Of a stretch of DNA of 64,000 bases, positions 48,398-59,800 are shown in pieces. Each line of letters opens with the position of its first letter. The first letter of the stretch is position 1. The notes under the pieces were generated by a model. The model did not search any database. It was not told where the DNA came from and saw nothing but the letters and a program-made list of their open reading frames with translations. The stretch comes from Orbilia blumenaviensis (Eukaryota; Ascomycota; Orbiliomycetes; Orbiliales; Orbiliaceae), in NCBI GenBank assembly GCA_036872755.1, contig JAVHNS010000001.1, positions 1,860,001 through 1,924,000 on the forward strand. The letters are read 5' to 3'. The position numbers were made by a program, and so were the translations under genes.

Positions 48398-49851
48398 ATG
48401 AGATTCTGCCCACATCTGCTCCGGCCAGTTGTGTTCAGAACCTCTATTCTCCGTCAATCCGTCAGACTGGCTGCTGCTTCACCATCCTCAGTCCAGGCTC
48501 GTTCCTCCCTCATCGCCCAGCACCTATCCACTTCTTCTCACCCTCCTCCCAAGATGCCTCAGTACTCCGTTCGTAAGATCGGTGCTCCGTACACCCTTGA
48601 CCACCGCGTCTTTATCGAAGCCGATGGCCAACCAATCTCGCCTTTCCATGATATCCCACTCTACGCCAACGAGCAGGGCACTGTCCTTAACATGATCGTT
48701 GAGATTCCCAGGTACTTCCTTACCTTTCCTGATTTCAATAGCAATACCATTACATAATATATCTATATTTCATATTTTATGTGTGACTATATACTATGTA
48801 CACCTAGTATATACTTCTATACTTAAGTCTATATAGACGTGTATGTGTATAGATATGTATCTGTAGTTGCGTTTATGTGTATACCCCACATTAGCTGTAT
48901 ATCTCGACTAACAACAGGCGCGCCTTAGGTGGACCAATGCAAAGCAGGAAATCAGCAAGGATGAGCTCCTAAACCCCATTAAGCAGGATATTAAGAAGGG
49001 TATGTATTGTCTTTTTTGTGGTGTGCATCATCAAGAAGGGTGTCTAATTGTTCGAGTTCAGGCAAGCTCCGATTCGTCCGCAACTGCTTCCCACACAAGG
49101 GTTACCTCTGGAACTACGGCGCTTTCCCACAGGTATATACTCCTTTTTCATTGTCGTTCCGGCATCGCTCCCGAGAAATATCAAAGAATTGAAAGACTGA
49201 GTGAAAAATAGACCTGGGAAGATCCCAACACCAGCCACCCGGAGACCAAGGCCAAGGGTGACAATGACCCGCTTGATGTCTGCGAAATCGGCGAGAACGT
49301 CGGATTCACTGGTCAAATCAAGCAGGTCAAGGTCCTCGGCATCATGGCCCTCCTCGATGAGGGTGAGACCGACTGGAAAGTTATTGTCATTGACGTCAAC
49401 GACCCACTCGCCCCAAAGCTCAATGACGTTGAAGATGTCGAACGCCACCTCCCAGGCCTCCTAAGGGCCACCAACGAATGGTTCCGTATCTACAAAATCC
49501 CAGACGGCAAGGCTGAGAACCAGTTCGCTTTCTCCGGAGAGTGCAAGAACAAGAAATATGCCAACGATATCATCCGTGAGACCCATGAGGCCTGGGAGAA
49601 GCTTATCACCGGCCAAACTGACGCCGGTGGCATCACCACGTAAGTTTCTTGATTTCCGTTTTGTCCTCTAAAATTTAGAATTTATAGGGAATGCTAACTC
49701 TCGTTACAGTGCCAACATGACTGTCGGCCCATCTCCATTCCGCCAGACTCCCGACAAGCTCCCACAGATCCCTGCTGGCCAGAACCTTCCTCCTGCCCCA
49801 ATTGACCCAAGCATTGACAAGTGGTTCTTCATCAGCGGCGCTGCCATGTAA
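48398..49851 (+). CDS. IPP1: Inorganic pyrophosphatase (family I) with presequence-like leader
   Basis: Five exons (48398-48711, 48929-48999, 49062-49132, 49212-49639, 49710-49851) encode 341 aa. From residue 53 onward it is a standard eukaryotic soluble family I pyrophosphatase: [61 protein letters not shown] and the metal-binding signature [33 protein letters not shown] and the C-terminal WFFISGAA follow. It hydrolyses PPi to drive biosynthesis, with Mg2+. Residues 1-52 are Arg- and Ser-rich with no Asp or Glu, a typical mitochondrial presequence. The second ATG at 48554 would give the usual cytosolic enzyme. Intron 1 is 217 nt, the longest in the gene. Confidence 0.95.
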
Positions 49852-50330
49852 AAAAGCGGAAGAAGCTGCATATAATCCACCGGAAACGGGGAGAAACCAA
49901 GCCATCATGGGATTGTTGTAATGTCTATATAAAGGTGGACCTGCCGATATTCAATTGTTGATACATACCAGGGGGGCTTTCTCTAGCAGGGCGGACTTTG
50001 ACTTTCTTATTTTTACCATACGAATATTCCGAGATACCATCTATTTTGCCTTACCCCGAGTTGTGGTTGAATAATTTCTTTCGTTCTGTCGAAGACTCGT
50101 CCCCTCGATATCTTCAGAGAAACCCGACCAAAAATGACAAAAGTTTCATGGCCTTGATGCATACATGCATACACAAATATCTTTCTTGTTTCCTCCCCAT
50201 TTAATCGTGACCTTCGATGATATAAAAGTTTGAAATTAAAAATAAATAAAAAAAAGATAACGCCGGCTAAATACTTATACACATAACATATGGTATATCG
50301 GAATGGGTATAACAAGGAAAGTCGCTGTAG
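49852..50330. other. Convergent intergenic region, IPP1 / SEC20 3' ends
   Basis: About 480 bases between converging genes, presumably both 3' UTRs. No exon seen. Confidence 0.5.
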
Positions 50331-51400
50331 CTATAGTTCGTCATGATTAGCTTCCTGCTCCGCCTCCCAGCCTTCCTGTACAACAGGTGGCTCTAGTGGT
50401 GTTTCCAATGGTATCACTACTTCCTCTCCATTACTGAGCACCACTTTCTTCACATCCTGTTCCTTCCCCGCATTATCATCTTTAAAACCATCATCGTAAT
50501 TACCACCGCTTCCTCCAGCGGTCATACTCTCCACAACTTGCTCTACTTCAGTGCGCACGCTGGAAATCGTACCCCCTACCCCTTCACTAACACCATTACT
50601 ACCACCACCACCAGTGTTACCACCAACCGCAACATCTGCCCCCTTAAACGGCATCAAAACCATCCAAACCACCATCCTTAACGGCAACCAAATCACCAAA
50701 AACATCGGTCCCCACAATAACCTCCTAAAGATCAACCAAGCGATAGTACCAACCAACATGTAAAGACTCATCTGATAATACCACATATCACTTTTATTCC
50801 TCTTAACCAGCTGGGTTACCAACCCTTTACTTTTCGAGATTACGTTATCGAAGGAAGAGTAGTTCGTGCCCAGGGATTTTAGGGTTTCGGTGGACTGTGC
50901 TAGTGTTTGGGATGCGAATGTGGAACGGGTGAGTTCGGCGGTCATGAGGGCGTGTGTGCGACGGAGGGCGGTGGTTACGTCTGAGGAGGCGGAGGTCAGG
51001 AGGTCGGATTGTGTGCTCTTTTTATTGGATTTTGAGGATGATGAGGAAGAGTGGTAGGGACGGCGGTAGAGGATCGAGCCGGGGATCGGGGGGGATGGGG
51101 AGGCATTTGGTGGTGGTGATGGTGGGGATGTCGATACAGGTGGTGTGGATACTGGAGATGTTGCTGATGACGGGGAGGATAGGAAGATTGCCTCTCGTTC
51201 ACGCCGGGCGTTGGCTACCGATGATCGTTTGGAGTGGAGCAGTGATTTTCGATAATTTGTTCGCGCATGCTTGAGGTCCTCGCGAAGCTTGTGTAGGCGG
51301 GAGTTTAATGCTGCTTGTGGATCTGTGGATGGGTTTAAGGTCGCCGTTCGCAGCGTTATTGTCTATTTGGTAGATTTTATTAGATACATTATTTCTCTCT

Positions 51401-51444
<44 letters not shown>

Positions 51445-51744
51445 ATGTATGGATCTTTTGGGAGAAGGGAGGAGTACTTCGAGCTCTGCATCGCCTTCTT
51501 TTAGACTTTGGTGGATCAGTCCTGCGAGTTCGCTTCTGGCCTCTTCAGTGCCTGGCGCTGTGAGGTTTGCTAGACGGTCGATATATGTCGTCACCTGCGA
51601 CCAGATATGTCGTAAGTATCAAGTTACGTCCTGTATTTCGTTTGCGACCAGTTGAAAAGAAACATATAGGTGTGTACATACCTCATGGTAGGCATTGGTG
51701 AGAACAGCGATCCGTTCCGATATCTCAGCTGAGGCGGCGGACAT
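50331..51744 (-). CDS. SEC20: Sec20, Golgi-to-ER retrograde SNARE
   Basis: Three exons on the minus strand (51744-51682, 51594-51478, 51362-50331) encode 403 aa. An N-terminal helical region comes first (ERIAVLTNAYHEVTTYIDRLANLT, SLKEGDAELE). A coiled segment (LNSRLHKLREDLKHARTNYRKSLLHSKR) and a Ser/Pro-rich spacer follow. Then come the SNARE-like stretch (DVTTALRRTHALMTAELTRSTFASQTLAQSTETLKSLGTNYSS) and hydrophobic membrane segments from about YYQMSLYMLVGTIAWLIF. A long luminal tail ends exactly in HDEL, as in yeast Sec20. Sec20 works with Ufe1, Use1 and Sec22, and its N-terminus binds Tip20 for retrograde vesicle fusion at the ER. The second intron carries a 36-base homopolymer. The tail after the membrane segments is longer and more Gly/Asp-rich than I expect. 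Confidence 0.88.
51404..51439. repeat. 36-base T homopolymer (A-tract on the SEC20 strand)
   Basis: An uninterrupted T36 run on the plus strand inside the second intron of SEC20, preceded by a CTCTCT stretch. Its length is likely to vary between isolates and to be error-prone in assembly. Confidence 0.95.
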
Positions 51745-52774
51745 GGTGTCTGAATACCGGTTGGTTGGTTGTGAAGCTTAGGGAGGGAGAGTGCGTGCTT
51801 GTGTGGGAAGAGGATGTTGGAAGTTCGAGGTGTGGGTTTGAGTCGCACGAGAAAAGCCACTGTGGCGGCTTCTGCCCGCTACGTAATATTATTATAGCAT
51901 CGAGATGATATAACAATGCATCTTATAGGCCCATAGGTAGGTATGTACAACTGACGTCTGATTTCACAGAATGTTAATTAATCCGAAACGGTACTTTACC
52001 CAAGTAGTAGCCTCGGTCAGATATCTACGAAAGTTTCTATAAGATCTTAAGAGGTATATATAGAGAAGAATAGGAGATATATATATCAATAAAATCTAAA
52101 AAATGACACGGCATTTAAGTTATATAAGGATGTATATAATAAACCGCTTTTTTGGCAAAAAAAACGAAACAAAACAAAGAATAGAGAAATAGACTACATC
52201 CATGGCAAGATCGTGATCAGATAAAGCCCCACTGCTGTCCTTGCATTAATGTTCATAATCCAGCATATACACACACCTCACTCCCTAGATAGTTGCGAAT
52301 CCCGAAAGAAAAATAAGGTTGGGGAGGCGGAAGGGGGAAGACGAAGAAATATACAATCCGAAAAAAAAGGGGAGGAAAAGAGAAGCTGGAAGTTGATTAT
52401 GCATTATCATCATGGTATATATGCCGGGGGGAAATGAGATCTCTCGCTGCATCCGAAAACAGGCATGAACGGGTAGTATATATCATGAACAAAAGAAGGA
52501 GAAAAAGGAAGAGCAAAGGAAGGAAAAAGAGAAAAAAAAAAAAAACAGTTTAAACGGTAATCTGTGAAATGAAGCCAGAGAGCGAGAGAAACAGGGAATG
52601 AAAAGGAAAAAAAAAAAACGCAAGCCATGCCCCGTAATACCACCGGATGTAACAACAAAGAGAAAGATTGATGACTACATTAGAATTTAAGAATTAAGAA
52701 AAAGGGTAGGAACCAAGGGGTATAAACACCTTCCTTCTTTTTTTTATACTCTTTCCCGTTCACCACCAGGGAAA
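51745..52774. other. SEC20-creB intergenic region
   Basis: About 1 kb between two minus-strand genes. It holds the SEC20 promoter on the left and the creB 3' UTR on the right. The right part is purine-rich, with several A runs. No exon seen. Confidence 0.45.
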
Positions 52775-55347
52775 CTATCCCAGGATCGACAGCTTCTTCC
52801 GTAGTATCTTGCTTGCTCGGTGGTGCTTTTCTTCCTTCGGTTTCTTTTCTTCCTTGGGCGTATGGCTGCCATTTAGGTGCCGTTCGTCGAAACTCTCCTG
52901 CCTCCCGTTGGCCGACACCGTTACGGGCTGTAGATTCGGGCTCGCTATTGAGCTTTGCGTCGTTGTAGCAGATGAGTCGCCATAGTTTAGCGCATTCGAG
53001 GGTATCGGTGGCACAGGCTCCTTCTCTCTTTCCTTCTCCATGATCTTGTTGAATCCAAACGGCTTCTTGCCAATAGACGGCGGTCTGAATCTGCTCAATC
53101 CGTGACCACTACCGCCATTTTCTTTCTCCTCCTTGCCCTTGTGCTTAGCTTCCTTCTCGCGCTCCTTCTCTTCTTTCTTCGCTTGCTTCTCCCGTTCCTT
53201 CTCTCGCGCCTTCTCCTCCTTAAGTTCCTTTTCACGTTCCCTCCTCGATTTGATCGGCGACACGGGGGATGTAGCCTCTGCTGCCGTCGATTTGGTATTC
53301 ACATTAAGGAACGATGTAGGTATCGATGGCACCGGTGGGAGCCCTGTAGGCGTCTTAGGCTGCGGTCCTAATGTCGGTGTCTTAGGCCCGTCAAGAATCG
53401 CAACATCTGGTACGTCGTCTATCGGAGAAATGACATGTCCGTTTGTATGCCCATTGACCTTCTCCTTCGATGGCTTCTTCTTAACATCCTTCTCTTTAAC
53501 GTCGGTCTTGTTAAGCTTCGCCTTCTTCGCCGCTGCCCTTTCCTGTTCCATCAGATTCTCACGCTCGATAGCCTCCAGCGTTGTTTCCTGATAGAACAGG
53601 ACGTATGCACATGCCAACCCGGGCCTATCGCCGAAAAAGTTCCTCACAAACGATTTGTCGACAGGTTCTACCATCTCGTCGTCGTACAGCAACCATCCAT
53701 GCTCCTCGGACTTTATTATAGCTACGTAGTGTCCATGATAGGGACCACCTCCGATATGTATAATAACAGCGTAGAGCTCGTACAGTCGATCTGGATCTTC
53801 GGCGTCGTCGGTAGTGTTGAACAGTCGCAGATGATAAGGGTAAACTACTCGGTGGAAAAGCTTCTGATGTCGCCCTAAATCCTCCATATACTTAAATCGT
53901 TTTAGGTGCAGCGCTAGCACTTTCGGGAGTCGTTTAATCTTCATCCGCTTTTCTGCTTCCTGGAGACCGCCACATACGTCGCAGTGGAACTTGTTACGTT
54001 CGCATAACATCTCACTTGCTGAGAAATTCCGCAGACAGGATGTGACAGATGAATGCTTTTCCAAATCGATGGAAAGGTCAAGGAAAGGCTCATCCCTTCT
54101 AGAAACATTCTCACACGTTAGACATTTAGTTTCAGATGTCAATGCACCCTCGAATAAGTCATGAACCCAGCTTGCATTCACTATTGAGTCAGATGTTGTC
54201 GAAACAGCCTTTGCGGAATCTGCCGAGTCCGCAGTCTCTGGTATTAGACGAGATGCCGATTCGCTTTTGATCAGGTTGGCAGCTTTCGCATGATCCTCCA
54301 CGTTCTCGATAACCTCATTTAGCACATAGTTGAAGAATTCATGAGCATCCTGGTGCATCTGGCTGCGGAATAGCTCATTCTTCATTTTGAGCACCTCAAC
54401 AAAGCGTAGCGGGCTCACAACCCCTGTCCTGGACTCGGTCGCTACTATTGTCTCAAAAAGATCCTTCATCGCAGTAAACAGCGACTCCTCCATCTCGTAA
54501 TTCTTCGAATTTGCGACTTCGACATTGAGGATCGGACCAGCGGTTAAGGCAGCTTTCTTCTTCGCCTCAGGCGAGTCTTTATCCTCCGGTTTTGCTGGAC
54601 CAGTGGGCTGGACTGCCGTACTTGCAGGTGTCGACCCTCGCCTTGCCAGCGGAGCTGGTGCTCCAAGACCTGCCTTTGCTTTCCCATTCGCAGTAGCCGG
54701 CTCCGTCGATGTTCTCGAGAGTTTCGAATTTAACGTTATCGCTCCGTTCGGTGCGCCGGGTAGTAACGATTTTCGAGGGTAGTTGATGACTGCTTCGCGG
54801 AATTGCTTCGAGTAGTATAGACATTGTAACATAGAGTTGCAGTAGCTGCCCGGGGGACGCAAAAAAAAGCCATAAATCTCAGCCATTGGAGTCCCAGTGT
54901 AATACGATTATAACGGAGAATATCTAAGAAATCAAGCCATACCATGTGTTGCCAAACTACATGATGCCTATGTTAGTTGTCATCTTAACCTTTCCATGAA
55001 GACCTCTTGTCAATGGGGAGGATTTCTTACATTTTCGTAGCCCCAGAACTTATCGCTTCCGTCTAGCCTCTGAGGCGCATCTTTGACGAGTTCCTGTATA
55101 GGTGTCGGAAGGACGGCTGATTCTTCCTTCTTCTTTGTGGTAGCCGGTGGCGCTCCAGAGGCCTAAACATCCAAGATTATGACGTTAGCAAGGGGTTAAA
55201 ACTTGACCACCCACCAAAAAAATCCAAGACCACATCGACAAGTGCGGAAAGTCGCCGATTCGCAACAGCCTAAACGCTTTGGCAAAAATAAAGACAAGAG
55301 TAAAAAAGGAAACTTACAGAGGATTTACTCCTCCTGAAAAATGACAT
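52775..55347 (-). CDS. creB: Ubiquitin carboxyl-terminal hydrolase CreB (USP12/46 type)
   Basis: Four exons on the minus strand (55347-55318, 55162-55031, 54956-54943, 54845-52775) encode 748 aa. The Cys box reads [20 protein letters not shown], with nucleophile Cys59, whose codon is split by intron 3. The His box [13 protein letters not shown] has catalytic His431. Other family blocks are [64 protein letters not shown] (paired Cys of the zinc site) and [18 protein letters not shown]. Past about residue 500 a Lys/Glu-rich coiled-coil stretch ([20 protein letters not shown]) and a Ser/Pro-rich tail follow. In Aspergillus, CreB with the WD protein CreC removes ubiquitin from carbon-catabolite regulators. 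Exon 3 is only 14 nt. Confidence 0.95.
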
Positions 55348-55845
55348 TTTGGAGGTGGTGTACGAATGGAATGTAGCGGTCGAGTTCGTATGCGATTTTG
55401 CCGCGTCGGCAGGCGGCAGGGAGGACACCAGGACAGGTTCAGGTGCGAAAATGACTATGTTTTTGTTCTAGAGGGCCAGAATTCCGGGGAAACTCCAACA
55501 GACGAACTTAGTTAACCCAAAGTTATTTTTTTTTAATTTCTGGAATATCTGTTATGTAGCTAAGCGGCAGTCTGAGACTTGTTGGATTTTCTTCGAGGAA
55601 TTAATTCGAAACGGTTGGAAAGTAGACGCAGGTAACGGTCAAGGTAAAGGAGACCGTAGGATTCTGTGTAGCAGTGTCTCGCTTGGGTGGTTGATTGGTG
55701 GGATTCCTTAACGGTTGGAGGCAAAAACAGGTAACGGGCGGTGACAAAATCGCAGAAATCAGACGGATGAGAAGACAGCTAAGTCGCCTATTTAACTTCC
55801 TGCGAAATGACCGGCGGCGTATGAAGATATTCCGGTTTATGGATG

Positions 55846-55873
55846 GTCGAGTCGAGTCGAGTCGTATCGAGTC
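55846..55873. repeat. GTCGA tandem repeat
   Basis: Four GTCGA-type pentamers plus one variant unit in tandem, about 500 bases upstream of the creB start. Confidence 0.8.
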
Positions 55874-56255
55874 AAGGAGTATGTATGTCCGGTATGTCCA
55901 GTATGTGGATTGTGTGTAAGTAAGTAGGTGCTAAGCATATACGTCGGGACCCTGAGAACGTCAATGCAATGCCGGAGAGCGTGGGGAGCGAACGAGGTTG
56001 ACGGCCGCTAGTTTGTTAACGCTCTGACTTTGGATTGGCTGCGACAGAACAGAACAGCGGCCAACACCGATCGGAGAGGAAGCCGAGAGGTTGGCAGCTG
56101 TGTGTCCGGAGATATACCCGATGCAGACGATGTCGACTGGGAAAGAACCGATGTGCGAAAATGAGGGAAGTTGGAGTGGGGAAATGGGAGAGGAGGAAGA
56201 TTGATGGAATGAAGTTTTGGAGATTTGAAGTCGAAGTTGAGGCTGATGATGTATG

Positions 56256-56340
56256 TTAGAGAGCGAGAGAGTTAAGAAAGAGAGAGGGAGAGAGAGAAAG
56301 ATGGTTTAGTTAGGTAGTTAGAGAGAGAGAGAGAGTGAGA
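56256..56340. repeat. GA-rich purine tract
   Basis: Two GAGAGA blocks (around 56258-56300 and 56321-56334) separated by a TTAGTTAGGTAG stretch. Purine on the plus strand, pyrimidine on the creB strand; a plausible nucleosome-depleted promoter element for creB but also simple low-complexity DNA. Confidence 0.7.
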
Positions 56341-56842
56341 AGAGTAGAGCGGGCCTGATTAGATTTAGAATCAAAGCCCAGGGAATTCAATTTTGAAAAA
56401 AAACACCAAAAAACCTAAGAACTCAGAACCCAGATCAAATTCGGTTCCAGTATACTGGAGATATGGGAACTAGAGACTAAGGGACCAGAAACCGGAAACC
56501 AGAAACCAGAAACTGTCGATGCCAGTAGACTAGTTAGTGGTAATGGTAGTGCTGTGCTGTGCTGTGCGCGCAATATGCAATGAGGCTGACCAACAGGCTT
56601 GCTTTTAAGGCTCAAATCGATCAATCAATCACCCAATCTATCTGATCTGATCAATTATCCCCCAGACGGGCCACTCGACCAGCTCGAAGTTTAACAGCCG
56701 CCTCTGAAACAGCCCCCCCTTCTGCCCTTCTCTTGTCCGATCTTGTCCTGTCTTTTCTCTTCTCTGTCTTCTAGCTTCTTCGAATGTTTTATCTTATCCT
56801 TGATCAAATATTTGAAAATTCAGCAGGACCGGGATGTTATTC

Positions 56843-56880
56843 AAGATGTAAGATCCAAGATCCAAGATTCAAGATCCAAG
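56843..56880. repeat. AAGATCC tandem repeat
   Basis: Four to five tandem copies of CAAGAT(C/T)C in the gene-poor region, with single-base variation. Confidence 0.75.
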
Positions 56881-59800
56881 TGTCGTCTATAGATTGATAT
56901 CCAAGTGCTTGATCAGCAACTCGCTTCCTTGGAACGAGCCGTATAGGGCAGTGCGTAGGTATTTAGGTAAGTAAAGACGTGTGATATAATTTAATGTCTC
57001 GATTCGATGTTAACTTGACGACGGTTCCTTTGATCGATTAACTAAACCAGCGGCCTGGTGGGGGGAGGGAAAGCACGGGATATAAAAATAGGAAACATCA
57101 GATCAGAGGCTATGCTCGAACCCTTCACGCTTTGAGAAGGTCAGAAGAAACAGAATTTAATTCGAACCATCTCCAGAACTTAAGACTTTCCCGCAGGCAG
57201 GCAAGCTTAAGTCATAGCCCGTGGCATATGGCCAGGGACCGAAAAACCGAAAGTGATCCTTTTTCTCTCTTCCACCGCAGCGCCAATGCTGGGCCCGCAT
57301 CCCAAGCTCCAATTGCAAAAATGGTTCAAGGGGGGGGGGAGGTAAGAGAAGAGACGAGACGAGACGGGTTCGCCCACGCCAGGTACCGTCAATGATGCAG
57401 TGTGCACTGCAGCGAGTGATTGAAAAGCAAACGACGAAGACACTAGAATTATACTATCGATCTTGGGATGCATTATTCCTTAGTCATGTTGACCGGGTGT
57501 GGGAGAACCTTTACGAGGTCCGGCATGGTATATTACTGGTGGTGGTGGGTGTCTTTGTCTGGAATATCAAATTGTCTGCATCGACTGTACACTTCTGAAA
57601 AGTGATTCACGGATATAGTTAATGGAGAGACATGTACCAATACCGCCTGACGTTTCTTACCGGTATACTCTCCTGAGGCCTTCCCTCCTCTACTGTGTTA
57701 AGAGGCCCCGTTCGATGGAACAGAACGAAGGAATGTTCGAAAACCGCACGATGAGGACAGGCAGCATGACGCTATCCCCATTCGATTTCCTTCGGGACCC
57801 ACAATCGTGCAGCACGAGCAAGCATCATGGTCGGCGTTGGCAGGTGGGATGAACGAAGTCAAAGTCAAATTCAAAGAAAACTGTCCCCCAACACCTCCGG
57901 TAGTTTTCTTCTCTTTGCTGCAGGCTGTTAGGGAAAGTCTCTTGTGACATGGATCTATGGAGGGGCAAAAACTGCGAGGTGAGGTAAAACCGGCTAACTT
58001 TACCGGTTGAGCAGGATAAAAAGACGAGCCGCGATCAAATCATTTTCCTTAATTCATTCATGAAGGGGTCTGGTGTTCCCCGTCTTTTCGGTTACATACC
58101 TTCGATTGGACCCAAAAACTCTACAATGCAGGCGGAATAATAGCTTCGACAGGCCGGGGGGTGGACAGAACTTGTACATCTACAAAGAGGTCCCAAAGAT
58201 GTGGAGAAAGGCCGTGGAACAAAAGTTACTATCAACCCCCCAAACGGTGCCAGTCCCGAAGATGTGGAGCTTGCTTGCTTGCTTGATCGAAGGTCTCCAT
58301 AAACCACATGGCGTCGAAAACTGGAACTTGGTAACCAATGCAACCCCATATCGACGGTCTCCAGCGTCACCATTACAGCTTGCAACCCCCCCCCCGAATG
58401 CTGCTGTCAATCGCGGCAACTAGGTTGAAAAATATCAGGCAGACCATCTCAACATATGTATCCTGCATACTTCCCTACCTTCCATGGCGCTGGTGACCTT
58501 GTTAACAAGGGGTGCGAAAATTTGAAGGACACCACCATGCCCCCGTTTAATTCACCCAGCCAGCCCTTGGTCAAAAGTTCGACCGTCTCGACATGGTCGT
58601 ATCGATAACTTAGCCGAACAAAAATCGAATTTTTTCTTTCTTTCCTGTTAGCGAAATACATATGCAATGCGGACAAAACAAAAGTGGTCCCTCGCGATCC
58701 ATTTGTCATTCCGAGGCCTCGAGAAATAATTCCTCGCCAGGTAAACCAGCTGCAGAGCTTGTTTGCCTCCAGAAGCCACCAGCGCATGCATACATACCTC
58801 ATTCACAGCTGCTTTTTTGGGGGGTTAACGTATGTCCGCTGACGGACTACTTGTCTACTTATAATATTAGTGACTGTTACCCGGTGTATTCTTTTTAAGA
58901 TAGAATTCAGGCTATATATCGGAAAGCTTCGCATTTGTTAAGCTTTGCACGCCACAGACAAATGTCTATCGAAGGTCATGCACCCAGCTGAATTGAGGAA
59001 GTGGTCATGCTGGTTAGGACGAAGGAGGCGAAAAATTGGGCCACCAATGGGATTCAGACCCTCCCTAAGCATTCCTTGCATCGTATTTGTTGAACCTTCG
59101 ACAGCTGATACGATACGAGTGAATGTTCGATGGTCTATCTATAATACGACAGCTTAAAACCAAACCTTTCGATCAAAAAACACGCACTCTCTCTTATGTG
59201 TGCGTGCAGGTGAGGAAATGCGAGCGAGTGTGTACCTACCCATGTTAAGATGTGATCGTTGGTTAGAGAGAGCTTCCCCGCATTTTGCATTTCGGGTCTC
59301 GCACGAGAAGCGCGGCTTTTAATTTCGCAAGTCTTGCGAGAGACGACATAACATAAGTGCGTAGCTAGCTGCTGGCTTTACGCCCCAGGATACTAGTTAG
59401 AGTGGGAACACAGAACCCACTCGAGGGGTTGAGAGTGATCATGATCGTAGGATTTAATATTTCGAGAATGATGACGAATGACAAGACCATCCTGCTTGAT
59501 CTGTGCATTATCTGTATGTAAGTACTCGGTACCTGATAGCCTCACCTCGAGGACTGATTGGGTCCGACGCAGATATGCGCACACAACGTACTAACGTCGC
59601 AGGTGGAACTCGAATCCTGAGAGTTCAGCGCAGTGAGACAGTCGCAATCGAAGCACCTCCTGTCCTGTCCGTTCAAATCTGTACAGGTAGGGCCAACGAA
59701 TCAGAGGCCCGTTTCAAAGCGTTTCTTGCAGTGGAGCCCGTCCTGTCTCGGGCTAGCCGCATGAAGTTCTGTGCATGGAGGAGTTAGGCAGGGGAACCTA

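Noticed and set aside
54736..54886. Start of the long creB exon at 54886 as the gene start
   Set aside because: That start lies in the intron before exon 4 and would remove the conserved catalytic Cys box. The upstream exons join in phase and restore YENFGNTCYCNS.
59600..59700. tRNA-like boxes in the gene-poor region
   Set aside because: Short A-box-like and B-box-like words occur, but stems do not pair and no acceptor end matches. Not a tRNA.
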